The notes under the pieces were generated by a model. It worked only from the letters and a program-made list of their open reading frames with translations, was not told the DNA's origin and ran no database searches. A stretch of DNA of 64,000 nt, taken from the NCBI RefSeq assembly GCF_024741815.1, contig NZ_CP102951.1:1689001-1753000 (forward strand). Direction: 5' to 3'. This document shows, in pieces, positions 24,093 through 32,884 of the stretch (position 1 is its first letter; each line of letters opens with the position of its first letter). The translations under genes were made by a program, and so were the position numbers. Source of the stretch: Pseudomonas sp. LS1212 (GTDB taxonomy: Bacteria > Pseudomonadota > Gammaproteobacteria > Pseudomonadales > Pseudomonadaceae).

Positions 24093-25508
24093 TTAGATCA
24101 GGGTCTCAATCCGCAATGAATTAGTCGAACCTGGCTGCCCAAAAGGCACACCCGCGGTGATCAACAGCGTGTCGCCACGGCCAGCCATGCCCTGGGCCTG
24201 GGCGATCTCCAGCGCCGTGGAGCAGACTTCATCGACCTGGCGCAGGCGATCGTTGACCACCGAGTGCACGCCCCAGGCCACGGTGAGGCGACGAGCGGTT
24301 TGCAGGTTCGGTGTCAGGTTGAGGATCGGCACGCTCGGGCGCTCACGGGCAGCGCGCAGGCTGGAGCTGCCCGACTCGCTGTAGTTGACCAGTACGGCCA
24401 CCGGCAAGATGCTGCTGATACGGCGGATCGCGCAGCTGATCGCATCCGATACCGTGGCTTCGGCCTTGGGCCGGTTGACATCCAGCTGCGCCTGGTAATC
24501 GGGGCCGCTTTCGACCTGGCGAATGATCTTGCTCATCATCTGCACGGCTTCGAGCGGGTAGTCGCCCGAGGCGGTTTCGGCCGAGAGCATCACCGCGTCC
24601 GCACCTTCGGCCACGGCATTGGCGACGTCGGTGACTTCGGCGCGGGTCGGTGCCGGGGAGAAGCGCATCGACTCGAGCATCTGCGTGGCCACCACCACCG
24701 GTTTACCCAGCTGACGGCAGGTGGCGATGATGCCTTTCTGGATTTGCGGCACGCTTTCGGCCGGGACTTCGACGCCCAGGTCGCCACGGGCAACCATGAT
24801 CGCATCGCTCAGTTCGGCGATTTCCCGCAGGTGAGTGACGGCCGAGGGCTTTTCGATCTTGGCCATGAGAAAGGCGCGTTCGCCGATCAGCTCACGGGCT
24901 TCGCGGATGTCTTCCGGGCGCTGCACGAACGACAGGGCCACCCAGTCCACGCCCAGCTCCAGGCCGAAGTTCAGGTCACGGCGGTCCTTGGCGGTCAGCG
25001 GGCTCAGGGCCAGCACAGCCTGGGGCACGTTGACGCCCTTGCGATCGGACAACTCGCCGCCGTTGAGCACTTCGGTGTCGATGGCATCGTCATGCTTGGC
25101 GGTCACGCGCAGGCGCAGCTTGCCGTCGTCGAGCAGCAGGTCCATGCCTGGCTCCAGTGCGGCGATGATTTCCGGGTGTGGCAGGTTGACACGAGTTTCG
25201 TTGCCAGGGGTGCTGTCCAGGTCCAGACGCAATACCTGGCCGCGTTGCAGCTGGACCTTGCCGTCCGCGAAACGGCCCACGCGCAGCTTCGGCCCTTGCA
25301 GGTCCATGAGGATGCCCAGCGGGTAGTTCAGCTGGCTTTCGACTTCGCGGATCCACTGGTAACGCATGGCATGGTCGCTGTGCTCGCCGTGGCTGAAGTT
25401 CAGGCGAAAGATGTTCACCCCGGCTTCAACCAGCTGACGAATGTCGTCGATGCCCTGGGTGGCAGGACCGAGCGTCGCGAGGATTTTTACTTTTTTATCA
25501 GGCGTCAT
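24093..25508 (-). CDS. pyk: Pyruvate kinase
   Basis: A 471-aa cytosolic enzyme converting phosphoenolpyruvate and ADP to pyruvate and ATP. Recognisable features: KILATLGPAT at the N-terminus, RLNFSHGE, the metal/PEP signature LMAKIEKPSAV, MVARGDLGVEVP and SAETASGDYP. It overlaps the 3' end of the glycerate kinase gene by 11 bp and is last in the gcl-hyi-glxR-ttuD-pyk order, so it turns the glycerate made from glyoxylate into pyruvate. This arrangement supports the PykA-type isozyme linked to glyoxylate use. Confidence 0.96.
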   Translation of the reverse strand: MTPDKKVKILATLGPATQGIDDIRQLVEAGVNIFRLNFSHGEHSDHAMRYQWIREVESQLNYPLGILMDLQGPKLRVGRFADGKVQLQRGQVLRLDLDSTPGNETRVNLPHPEIIAALEPGMDLLLDDGKLRLRVTAKHDDAIDTEVLNGGELSDRKGVNVPQAVLALSPLTAKDRRDLNFGLELGVDWVALSFVQRPEDIREARELIGERAFLMAKIEKPSAVTHLREIAELSDAIMVARGDLGVEVPAESVPQIQKGIIATCRQLGKPVVVATQMLESMRFSPAPTRAEVTDVANAVAEGADAVMLSAETASGDYPLEAVQMMSKIIRQVESGPDYQAQLDVNRPKAEATVSDAISCAIRRISSILPVAVLVNYSESGSSSLRAARERPSVPILNLTPNLQTARRLTVAWGVHSVVNDRLRQVDEVCSTALEIAQAQGMAGRGDTLLITAGVPFGQPGSTNSLRIETLI

Positions 25509-26778
25509 GGTGGGGGCTCTCGAGGATCAGGATGGCGCGGAAATCGTTGACGTTGGTCCGGGTCGGCTCTGTCACGATCAAGGCGTCGAGGGCGGCGAAG
25601 TAGCCGTAGCCGTTGTTGTTGTCCAGTTCGTCGCTGGCGCTCAGGCCCAGGGCCTCGGCGCGGGCATAACTGTCGGGCGTCATCAGGGCACCGGCGTTGT
25701 CTTCCGAGCCGTCGATGCCGTCGGTGTCACCGGCCAGCGCGTAAACGCCGGGCAAGCCCTTGAGGTTTTCGGTCAGGCTCAGCAGGAACTCGGCGTTGCG
25801 CCCGCCACGGCCATTGCCGCGCACGGTCACGGTGGTTTCGCCACCGGAGAGGATCACGCAGGGCGCGGCCAGCGGCTGGCCGTGCAGGACGATCTGCCGG
25901 GCGATGCCGGCATGCACCTTGGCCACTTCCCGCGACTCGCCTTCCAGGTCGCCGAGGATCAGCGGGCTGAAGCCGGCCTGACGGGCCAGTACGGCGGCCG
26001 CCTCGAGCGATTGCTGGGGGCGGGCGATCAATTGGAAGTGGCTGCGGGCCAGGCACGGGTCGTCGGCCTTGATGGTTTCGGAGTCAGGATTTTGCAGCCA
26101 GTTGCGTACGGCCACCGGGGCTTCGATGCCATAGCGCTTGAGGATCGCCAAGGCTTCGGCCGAGGTGCTCGGGTCGGCCACGGTGGGGCCGGAGGCGATG
26201 ACCGTGGCCAGGTCGCCCGGTACATCGGAAATCGCATAGGTGTAGACAGTGGCCGGCCAGCAAGCCTTGGCCAGGCGGCCGCCCTTGATCGCCGAGAGGT
26301 GCTTGCGCACGCAGTTCATCTCGCCGATGGTGGCGCCGGATTTGAGCAGGGCCTTGTTGATGGTCTGCTTGTCCGCGAGGCTCAGGCCGTCGGCGGGCAG
26401 GGCGAGCAGGGCAGAGCCGCCGCCGGACAACAGGAAGATGACGCGGTCGTCTTCGCTCAGGTCGCTGACCATTTCCAGCACGCGTTTGGCCACGGCCAGG
26501 CCGGCGGCGTCAGGCACCGGATGCGCGGCTTCGACCACTTCGATTTTCGAGCAATTGGCGCCGTGGCCGTAGCGGGTCACGACCAGGCCGGACACTTCGC
26601 CTTCCCAGCAGCGTTCGACCACTTCGGCCATGGCCGCGGCCGCCTTGCCGGCACCGATGACGATGACCCGGCCGCTGCGGTCCTTGGGCAAGTGGGCTTC
26701 GAGGACCTGGCGTGGGTGCGCGGCTTCGATGGCCGTGGCGAACAGCTCGCGGAGGATTTTTTGCGGATCGACCGACAT
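25498..26778 (-). CDS. ttuD: Glycerate kinase, MOFRL family (TtuD/GckA; hydroxypyruvate reductase-annotated)
   Basis: A 426-aa cytosolic enzyme of the MOFRL family. Members make 2-phosphoglycerate from D-glycerate, and older annotation calls them hydroxypyruvate reductase. Visible: the nucleotide-binding Gly-rich IVIGAGKAAAAMA, FLLSGGGSALLALP, LSAIKGGRLA, and the MOFRL segment ILSGGETTVTVRGNGRGGRNAEFLL with ALAGDTDGIDGSEDNAGA. The start at 26778 has an upstream GGGAGCC. Next to glxR and pyk, a kinase role in the glyoxylate-to-pyruvate route is the better reading. Confidence 0.93.
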   Translation of the reverse strand: MSVDPQKILRELFATAIEAAHPRQVLEAHLPKDRSGRVIVIGAGKAAAAMAEVVERCWEGEVSGLVVTRYGHGANCSKIEVVEAAHPVPDAAGLAVAKRVLEMVSDLSEDDRVIFLLSGGGSALLALPADGLSLADKQTINKALLKSGATIGEMNCVRKHLSAIKGGRLAKACWPATVYTYAISDVPGDLATVIASGPTVADPSTSAEALAILKRYGIEAPVAVRNWLQNPDSETIKADDPCLARSHFQLIARPQQSLEAAAVLARQAGFSPLILGDLEGESREVAKVHAGIARQIVLHGQPLAAPCVILSGGETTVTVRGNGRGGRNAEFLLSLTENLKGLPGVYALAGDTDGIDGSEDNAGALMTPDSYARAEALGLSASDELDNNNGYGYFAALDALIVTEPTRTNVNDFRAILILESPHHDA

Positions 26779-26832
26779 GGCAGGCTCCCGTTTGTTGTTT
26801 TTTTTGGTTGGCCGGGAGAGCTGTGTCGTGGC

Positions 26833-26900
26833 CATCGCTGGCAAGCCAGCTCCTACAGGGTAGATGCGCTTAACCTGTAGGAGCTGGCTTGCCAGCGATG
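26833..26900. repeat. REPIN (inverted REP pair)
   Basis: CATCGCTGGCAAGCCAGCTCC and its inverted copy between glxR and ttuD, separated by ~20 bp. Confidence 0.9.
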
Positions 26901-26943
26901 AGGCCCTGACAGGCACCCCATCATCCCCGGCCTTACAAACTGC

Positions 26944-27834
26944 TTACTTATCGCGAATCGAGAAATTCGCCATGTGCTCCAGCCCCTTGATCAGCGCCGA
27001 GTGGTCCCAGTTGCTGCCACCGATGGCCGCGCAGGTGCTGAACACCTGTTGCGCGTTGGCGGTGTTGGGCAGGTTGATCGACAGCTCGCGCGCACCCTGC
27101 AGGGCCAGGTTCAGGTCCTTCTGGTGCAGGCTGATGCGGAAGCCCGGATCGAAGGTGCCCTTGATCATGCGCTCGCCGTGCACTTCGAGGATCTTCGACG
27201 AAGCGAAGCCACCCATCAGCGCTTCACGCACCTTGGCCGGGTCGGCGCCGTTCTTGGCGGCGAACAGCAGGGCCTCGGCGACGGCCTGGATGTTCAGGGC
27301 GACGATGATCTGGTTGGCCACCTTGGCGGTCTGGCCATCGCCGTTGCCGCCGACCAGGGTGATGTTCTTGCCCATGCTCTGGAACAGCGGCAGTGCGCGC
27401 TCGAAGGCATCGGCGTCGCCACCGACCATGATGCTCAGGGTCGCGGCCTTGGCGCCGACTTCGCCACCGGAAACCGGTGCGTCGAGGTACTGCGCGCCCT
27501 TGGCGTTGACCTTGGCGGCGAAGCCTTTGGTCGCGGATGGCGAGATCGAGCTCATGTCGATGACGATCTTGTTCGGGCTCAGGCCGTCGGCGATGCCGTT
27601 TTCGCGGAACAGTACGTCTTCGACCTGCGGGGTATCGGGCACCATGATGATGATGAATTCGGCTTCCTGGGCCACTTCCTTCGGGTTGGCCAGGGCCACG
27701 GCGCCTGCGGCGATCAGGTCAGCCGGTGCTGGATCGTGGTGGGCGGACAGGAACAGGCTGTGGCCTGCCTTCTGCAGATTGAGTGCCATGGGGTGGCCCA
27801 TGATGCCGGTGCCGATAAAGCCGATTTTAGCCAT
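26944..27834 (-). CDS. glxR: Tartronate semialdehyde reductase
   Basis: A 296-aa beta-hydroxyacid dehydrogenase reducing tartronate semialdehyde to D-glycerate with NAD(P)H. The Rossmann motif GFIGTGIMG is at residues 5-13, the substrate-binding DAPVSGGEVGA is at about 120, and the catalytic Lys is in the GDGQTAKVANQ segment (~170). The start at 27834 gives the typical MAKIGFIG. It lies in the gcl-hyi-glxR order expected for glyoxylate use. Confidence 0.95.
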   Translation of the reverse strand: MAKIGFIGTGIMGHPMALNLQKAGHSLFLSAHHDPAPADLIAAGAVALANPKEVAQEAEFIIIMVPDTPQVEDVLFRENGIADGLSPNKIVIDMSSISPSATKGFAAKVNAKGAQYLDAPVSGGEVGAKAATLSIMVGGDADAFERALPLFQSMGKNITLVGGNGDGQTAKVANQIIVALNIQAVAEALLFAAKNGADPAKVREALMGGFASSKILEVHGERMIKGTFDPGFRISLHQKDLNLALQGARELSINLPNTANAQQVFSTCAAIGGSNWDHSALIKGLEHMANFSIRDK

Positions 27835-27867
27835 GAGAATTGCCTCTTTTCTTGTAAGGGGGCCGAT

Positions 27868-27971
27868 GTAGCCGCTGCCGAAGGCTGCGCTCGCCTGCAC
27901 AGCAGGCGCAGGATCTCAAGATCGCCGGGGAGCCCCAGCGGGACTCCAGCGCAGCCTGCGGCAGCGGCTAC
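27868..27971. repeat. 105-bp interspersed palindromic repeat, copy D
   Basis: GTAGCCGCTGCCG ... CGGCAGCGGCTAC element between hyi and glxR, with an internal CCTGCACAGCAGG hairpin and the core AGATCGCCGGGGAGCC. Confidence 0.87.
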
Positions 27972-28009
27972 AGGTGTTCAGTCAGTCGGGGCCAATCGGC
28001 GCCCTGGTT

Positions 28010-28792
28010 TCAGATCACGTTATGGGTTTTCAACCAGCCCAGGCCGGCTTCGGTGGTGGTCAGCGGCTTGTATTCGCAGCCCACCCAGCCCTGGTAGCCG
28101 ATGCGGTCCAGGTGTTCGAAGAGGAAGCGGTAGTTGATCTCGCCCGTGCCCGGCTCGTTGCGGCCGGGGTTGTCGGCCAGCTGGATGTGGTTGATCTGCG
28201 GCAGGTGCGTGGCCATGGTCCGCGCCAGGTCACCTTCCATGATTTGCATGTGGTAGATGTCGTATTGCAGGAACAGGTTGGCGCTGCCGACCTTCTCCTG
28301 GATCGCCAGGGCCTGGCGGGTGGTGTTCAGGTAGAAGCCGGGAATGTCGCGGGTGTTGATCGCTTCCATGACCAGCTTGATGCCGGCCGCTTGCAGCTTG
28401 TCGGCGGCGTACTTGAGGTTGGCGACGAAGGTCTCTTCGACCACGGCGCACTCAAGGCCTTGCGGACGGATACCGGCCAGGCAGTTGACCTGGGTGTTGC
28501 CCAGCACCTGGGCGTAGGCGATGGCCAGATCCACGCCAGAGCGGAACTCCTCGACGCGGTCCGGGTGGCAGGCGATCCCGCGCTCACCCTTGGCCCAGTC
28601 GCCGGCAGGCAGGTTGAACAGCACCTGGGTCAGGCCGTTGGCATCGAGTTGTGCCTTGATGTCAGCCGAGGTGAAATCGTACGGGAACAGGTACTCGACC
28701 CCGGTGAAGCCGGCATCGGCGGCAGCCTTGAAACGGGCGAGGAAGTCCTGCTCGGTGAACAGCATGGACAGGTTGGCGGCGAAACGCGGCAT
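28010..28792 (-). CDS. hyi: Hydroxypyruvate isomerase
   Basis: A 260-aa TIM-barrel enzyme interconverting hydroxypyruvate and tartronate semialdehyde. Begins MPRFAANLSMLFTEQDFLARF and shows the family metal/active-site pieces VMEAINTRDIPGFYL (Glu), QYDIYHMQIMEGDL (Asp, His) and GCEYKP (Glu). The start at 28792 is preceded by AGGAGACAACC. It lies 59 bp after gcl in the same direction. Confidence 0.95.
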   Translation of the reverse strand: MPRFAANLSMLFTEQDFLARFKAAADAGFTGVEYLFPYDFTSADIKAQLDANGLTQVLFNLPAGDWAKGERGIACHPDRVEEFRSGVDLAIAYAQVLGNTQVNCLAGIRPQGLECAVVEETFVANLKYAADKLQAAGIKLVMEAINTRDIPGFYLNTTRQALAIQEKVGSANLFLQYDIYHMQIMEGDLARTMATHLPQINHIQLADNPGRNEPGTGEINYRFLFEHLDRIGYQGWVGCEYKPLTTTEAGLGWLKTHNVI

Positions 28793-28817
28793 GGTTGTCT
28801 CCTTGCGTAAACGGTGT

Positions 28818-28842
28818 GCCCTCTCCCCAGGCGGGGAGAGGG
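28818..28842 (-). terminator. Hairpin between gcl and hyi
   Basis: Inverted repeat CCCTCTCC ... GGAGAGGG with a short loop, in the 59-bp gap between gcl and hyi. No T-run, so it may attenuate rather than stop transcription. Confidence 0.4.
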
Positions 28843-28851
28843 ACGGGTCAA

Positions 28852-30627
28852 TCAATCGAGCATCGAAATCGCGGTTGGCGCATCGTCGCCGACCAGGGCG
28901 AGGTCTTCGAACTCGTTGACGGCGTTGATTTCAGTGCCCATGGAAATGTTGGTCACGCGCTCCAGAATAATCTCGACCACGACCGGTACCTTGAACTGAG
29001 CCATCAATTCCTGGGCCTTGCGCAGCGCCGGCTGGATTTCGGCCGGTTCGAACACGCGCAGGGCCTTGCAACCCAGGCCTTCGGCGACGGCGACGTGGTC
29101 GACGCCATAGCCATTGAGTTCCGGTGCGTTGAGGTTCTCGAACGCCAGTTGTACACAGTAGTCCATGTCGAAGCCGCGTTGCGACTGACGAATCAACCCC
29201 AGGTAGGAGTTGTTCACCACGACGTGGATGTATGGCAGGTGGAACTGCGCGCCCACGGCCAGTTCTTCGATCATGAACTGGAAGTCATAGTCGCCGGACA
29301 AGGCCACGACCTTGCGCGCGGGATCCGCCTTGACCACGCCCAGGGCTGCCGGAATGGTCCAGCCGAGCGGGCCGGCCTGGCCGCAGTTGATCCAGTGGCG
29401 TGGCTTGTACACATGCAGGAACTGCGCGCCGGCAATCTGCGACAGACCGATGGTGCTGACGTAGCAGGTGTCCTTGCCGAACACCTGGTTCATCTCTTCA
29501 TACACACGCTGCGGCTTGACCGGCACGTTGTCGAAGTGGGTCTTGCGCTGCAGGCTGCCTTTGCGCTGCTGGCAGTCTTGCAGCCAGGCGCTGCGGTCCT
29601 TGAGCTTGCCGGCGGCTTTCCACTCGCGTGCCACTTCCAGGAACATGTCCAGGGCAAAACCTGCATCGGAAACGATGCCCAGGTCCGGGGTGAATACGCG
29701 GCCAATCTGGGTCGGTTCGATGTCGACGTGAATGAAGCGGCGGCCTTCGGTGTAGACGTCGACCGAACCGGTGTGACGGTTGGCCCAACGGTTGCCGACA
29801 CCCAGAACCACGTCGGATTTCAGCAGGGTGGCGTTGCCGTAGCGGTGCGAAGTCTGCAGGCCGACCATGCCGACCATCAGCGGGTGGTCATCAGGAATAA
29901 TGCCCCAGCCCATCAGGGTCGGGATGACTGGGATGCCGGTCAGTTCAGCGAATTCCACCAGCTTGTCGCTGGCATCGGCGTTGATGATGCCACCACCGGC
30001 AACCAGCAACGGACGTTCAGCGGTGTCGAGCATGGCCAGGGCTTTTTCGACCTGGATGCGGCTGGCGGCCGGCTTCTGTACCGGCAGCGGCTCGTAGGCT
30101 TCGATGTCGAATTCGATTTCGGCCATCTGCACGTCGAACGGCAGGTCGATCAGCACCGGGCCTGGGCGGCCGGAGCGCATTTCGTAGAAGGCTTTCTGGA
30201 ACGCGTAAGGGACCTGGCCGGGTTCCAGTACAGTGGTCGCCCACTTGGTCACCGGCTTGACGATGCTGGTGATGTCGACGGCCTGGAAGTCTTCCTTGTG
30301 CATCCGTGCACGGGGTGCCTGGCCGGTAATGCAGAGAATCGGGATGGAGTCGGCAGAGGCGCTGTACAGGCCGGTGACCATGTCGGTGCCGGCAGGGCCG
30401 GAGGTGCCGATGCACACACCGATGTTGCCGGCCTTGGTGCGGGTGTAGCCCTCGGCCATGTGCGAGGCGCCTTCAACGTGGCGAGCGAGGACGTGATCAA
30501 TACCGCCGACTTTCTTGAGGGCAGAGTACAGCGGGTTGATGGCTGCACCGGGAATGCCAAAGGCGGTGTCAACACCTTCGCGGCGCATCACCAGAACGGC
30601 TGCATCAATTGCTCTCATTTTGCTCAT
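28852..30627 (-). CDS. gcl: Glyoxylate carboligase
   Basis: A 591-aa thiamine diphosphate enzyme joining two glyoxylates to tartronate semialdehyde plus CO2. It has the PYR domain (GVDTAFGIPGAAINPLYSAL; Val in place of the usual ThDP glutamate is known for Gcl), a central FAD/acetohydroxyacid synthase-like domain, and the ThDP/Mg2+ motif GDYDFQFMIEELAVG....VVVNN. The start at 30627 follows AGAGG. A TTGTATACAA palindrome 27 bp upstream is a likely repressor operator. First gene of the glyoxylate operon. Confidence 0.97.
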   Translation of the reverse strand: MSKMRAIDAAVLVMRREGVDTAFGIPGAAINPLYSALKKVGGIDHVLARHVEGASHMAEGYTRTKAGNIGVCIGTSGPAGTDMVTGLYSASADSIPILCITGQAPRARMHKEDFQAVDITSIVKPVTKWATTVLEPGQVPYAFQKAFYEMRSGRPGPVLIDLPFDVQMAEIEFDIEAYEPLPVQKPAASRIQVEKALAMLDTAERPLLVAGGGIINADASDKLVEFAELTGIPVIPTLMGWGIIPDDHPLMVGMVGLQTSHRYGNATLLKSDVVLGVGNRWANRHTGSVDVYTEGRRFIHVDIEPTQIGRVFTPDLGIVSDAGFALDMFLEVAREWKAAGKLKDRSAWLQDCQQRKGSLQRKTHFDNVPVKPQRVYEEMNQVFGKDTCYVSTIGLSQIAGAQFLHVYKPRHWINCGQAGPLGWTIPAALGVVKADPARKVVALSGDYDFQFMIEELAVGAQFHLPYIHVVVNNSYLGLIRQSQRGFDMDYCVQLAFENLNAPELNGYGVDHVAVAEGLGCKALRVFEPAEIQPALRKAQELMAQFKVPVVVEIILERVTNISMGTEINAVNEFEDLALVGDDAPTAISMLD

Positions 30628-30653
30628 GGTTTTGTGCCTCTTGTGTTTTGTAA

Positions 30654-30663
30654 TTGTATACAA
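30654..30663. promoter_or_regulatory. GntR-type operator TTGTATACAA (gcl side)
   Basis: Perfect 10-bp palindrome (ATTGTATACAAC in context) 27 bp upstream of the gcl ATG. The same motif occurs at the glcG side and at promoters of the puu/ura genes and the GntR regulator gene. Confidence 0.7.
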
Positions 30664-30791
30664 CTTGCTTTGCGCAGAGTGTATTCACGGGTGGCGAGTA
30701 AGGTCAATCCATTTTCGTCGCTGCCAGTGGATTCGCTGAAACGCCCGTTTGAACGGCTCATTGGTCGGTTTGAATCGACGAGTTGAAAATA

Positions 30792-30801
30792 TTGTATACA
30801 A
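30792..30801. promoter_or_regulatory. GntR-type operator TTGTATACAA (glcG side)
   Basis: Second perfect copy in the gcl-glcG divergent region, 81 bp before the glcG ATG and 138 bp from the gcl copy. Confidence 0.7.
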
Positions 30802-30881
30802 ATAAATATCTCATTGTGTTCTATTTGTCGTACGGAATTTTCACTTGCCCTTTGGGCTTCTCATAACAAGAGGACGTACGC

Positions 30882-31322
30882 ATGAACGCTCTGACCTTGA
30901 AAGTCGCTGTCAGCCTGGTAAACGAGGCCCTCGCGGCCGGGCGCAGGATCGCTGCCGCGCCGTTGACCGTGGCGGTACTCGATAATGGTGGTTACCTGCT
31001 GGCGCTACAGCGCGAGGATGGCGCCAGCCTGGTGCGCCCGGACGTGGCGCAAGGCAAGGCCTGGGGCGCCATTGCCCTGGGCAAGGACTCGCGCCTGCTG
31101 GCTCAGGATGCGCAGCAGCGGCCCTGGTTCTATGCGGCGTTGAATGAACTGGGGCGTGGCACGGCGGTGCCGGCACCGGGTGGGGTGCTGATTCGGGATC
31201 AGGCCGGGGTGGTGATCGGGGCGATCGGGATCAGTGGGGATACTTCGGACATCGACGAGCAGTGCGCGATCAGTGCGATCGAGGCGTTGGGGTTGCAGGC
31301 GCAGGTGGCAGTGGTTGCCTGA
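30882..31322 (+). CDS. GlcG/HbpS heme-degrading-domain family protein
   Basis: A 146-aa member of the GlcG/HbpS family (PF03928). Signature parts: PLTVAVLDNGGYLLALQREDGASLVRPDVAQGKAWGAIAL, then GGVLIRDQAGVVIGAIGISGDTSDIDEQCAISAI. Divergent from gcl and sharing its regulatory region, as GlcG-type genes often sit beside glycolate/glyoxylate genes. A specific biochemical role is not established. An AAGAGGAC ribosome-binding site precedes the ATG. Confidence 0.88.
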   Translation: MNALTLKVAVSLVNEALAAGRRIAAAPLTVAVLDNGGYLLALQREDGASLVRPDVAQGKAWGAIALGKDSRLLAQDAQQRPWFYAALNELGRGTAVPAPGGVLIRDQAGVVIGAIGISGDTSDIDEQCAISAIEALGLQAQVAVVA

Positions 31323-31342
31323 TTAACGAGCGCTGCGCGCTC

Positions 31343-31465
31343 GATCGCGGGCAAGCGGAGCGCCGCCCGGCCCGCTCCCACAAGGTTTGATGTCGTCCAC
31401 GAAATTGTGATTCAACACAGATCCGATGTGGGAGCGGGCCGGGCGGCGCTCCGCTTGCCCGCGAT
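31343..31465. repeat. REPIN (inverted REP pair, GGAGCGCCGCCCGG variant)
   Basis: Two inverted REP-like copies with the extended core GCAAGCGGAGCGCCGCCCGG between glcG and the TetR gene (convergent 3' ends). Longer than the other REPs in the window. Confidence 0.85.
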
Positions 31466-31488
31466 AAGGTCCGTAGGACCTTCCAGAA

Positions 31489-32097
31489 TCAAACCTCCGG
31501 CGCACACCCCTTGAGCACCAACCGAATAATGGTCTGCGCCGCCGCTTCATAATCGACATCGTCAAGCTTGGCCTTGCCGGTCACCACCGAAATCTGCCAG
31601 TCGAAGTCCGCGTAGGTCTGGGTCGCGGCCCAGATGCTGAACATCAGGTGATTGGGGTCGACCGGGGCGATCTGGCCACGGTCGATCCAGGTCTGGATGC
31701 AGTCGATGTTGTGTTTGGCCTGGGCGTTGAGGTGCTCGACCTGGTCCGGGCTCAAGTGCGGGGCACCGTGCATGATTTCGCTGGCAAACACCTTCGAAGC
31801 GAAGGGCAGGTCGCGCGAGATGCGGATTTTCGAGCGAATGTAGCCACTCAACACTTCATTGGGTTCACCGTCCGGATTGAACGGCGTGGACGCCTGCAGA
31901 ATTGGCTCGATGATACTTTCCAGGACCTCGCGGTAGAGGTTTTCCTTGGATTTGAAGTAGTAGTAGACATTCGGCTTGGGCAACCCGGCCTTGGCCGCGA
32001 TATCGCTGGTCTTGGTGGCGGCAAAGCCCTTGTCGGCGAACTCTTCACTGGCTGCGCGCAGAATCAGTTCTTTGTTGCGCTCGCGAATGCTGCTCAT
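31489..32097 (-). CDS. TetR-family regulator, RutR-like
   Basis: A 202-aa repressor-type protein. N-terminal TetR HTH: ILRAASEEFADKGFAATKTSDIAAKAGLPKPNVYYYFKSKENLYREVL (residues ~12-60). The C-terminal ligand domain resembles the RutR/YcdC group (FASEIMHGAPHL, WAATQTYADFDWQI), which sense pyrimidines or related nucleobases. It lies between the gcl and puu gene sets, so a role in nucleobase metabolism is reasonable but inferred. Confidence 0.88.
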   Translation of the reverse strand: MSSIRERNKELILRAASEEFADKGFAATKTSDIAAKAGLPKPNVYYYFKSKENLYREVLESIIEPILQASTPFNPDGEPNEVLSGYIRSKIRISRDLPFASKVFASEIMHGAPHLSPDQVEHLNAQAKHNIDCIQTWIDRGQIAPVDPNHLMFSIWAATQTYADFDWQISVVTGKAKLDDVDYEAAAQTIIRLVLKGCAPEV

Positions 32098-32216
32098 GGT
32101 GCTGGGGGGTCCTTAGATGCTGCGAGCGCGGATGGTAGCACCGAAAAACACCCGGGAGAATGCGACGCACTTGTAAGGACGCTGACCCGACCCGGAATTT
32201 CCGGGTCGGGGGGGCT

Positions 32217-32660
32217 TCACTGGGGGATTTCGCTGAACGCGCAGGCACCGCTGGCTTTAGATTCGCATTCGAAGTACTTGATGCCGAAATGGCCTTCCTT
32301 CTCTTCCCAGTTCTCGACTTTTTCGAGTTTGACCCGGATGTCGGGATTCACTTCCGGACGGTAGCGCAAGTCCACCAGGCTGGCGTTCTGGGTCTTGTAG
32401 GTGCACTTGGAGAGAACCCCCATCTGGGTGCCTTTTTGTTCGTCCGGGTAGAACAGGCCGCTGCTGAACTCGGTCACGTCACCGGTGGTGGCGCCTTGGG
32501 CAACGCCGATCCACTCGTACATGCCATTGGCCGTTGGGGCTGTGTAGACACCGTGGGTGTTCTTGATGCTGGAAACGTCCGGGCAGTATTCGATGTCGGC
32601 GGCCAGGGCACCACCGGCGAACAGGACCGAAAAAAGCAAAGGTAAAGTGCTATAACGCAT
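32217..32660 (-). CDS. Secreted DUF3757-type protein
   Basis: A 147-aa exported protein. Signal peptide MRYSTLPLLFSVLFAGGALA, then a mature domain starting with EYCPDVSSIK and containing four more cysteines (SKCTYKT, FECESKASGACAF) able to form disulfides. The pattern fits small secreted DUF3757 proteins of Pseudomonas; function unknown. The start at 32660 is supported by AGCAACCC upstream and the clean signal. Appears monocistronic. Confidence 0.75.
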   Translation of the reverse strand: MRYSTLPLLFSVLFAGGALAADIEYCPDVSSIKNTHGVYTAPTANGMYEWIGVAQGATTGDVTEFSSGLFYPDEQKGTQMGVLSKCTYKTQNASLVDLRYRPEVNPDIRVKLEKVENWEEKEGHFGIKYFECESKASGACAFSEIPQ

Positions 32661-32884
32661 GGGTTGCTCCATGATTTTCAGAAAGGGTATGCCTGTGAGG
32701 GAAGGGGTTCGCCTCTGGTCAGCAGGCCAGACCATGCTAGGGGGCAACGGGACAGGAAAAAGCAGGGACAACGGCTCAGAGCGTGTAATCCAATACGGAT
32801 TCTGTTGTGTGAACGGGTTTTATGTGCGGTTACAGGCAGCCCGTGATAAAAGCCACCTGACATTCAGAACTCAAGGATATTGAT

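Noticed and set aside
28795..30786. 663-codon plus-strand frame opposite gcl
   Set aside because: Antisense shadow of gcl; no recognisable domain, and it crosses the gcl promoter and operator.
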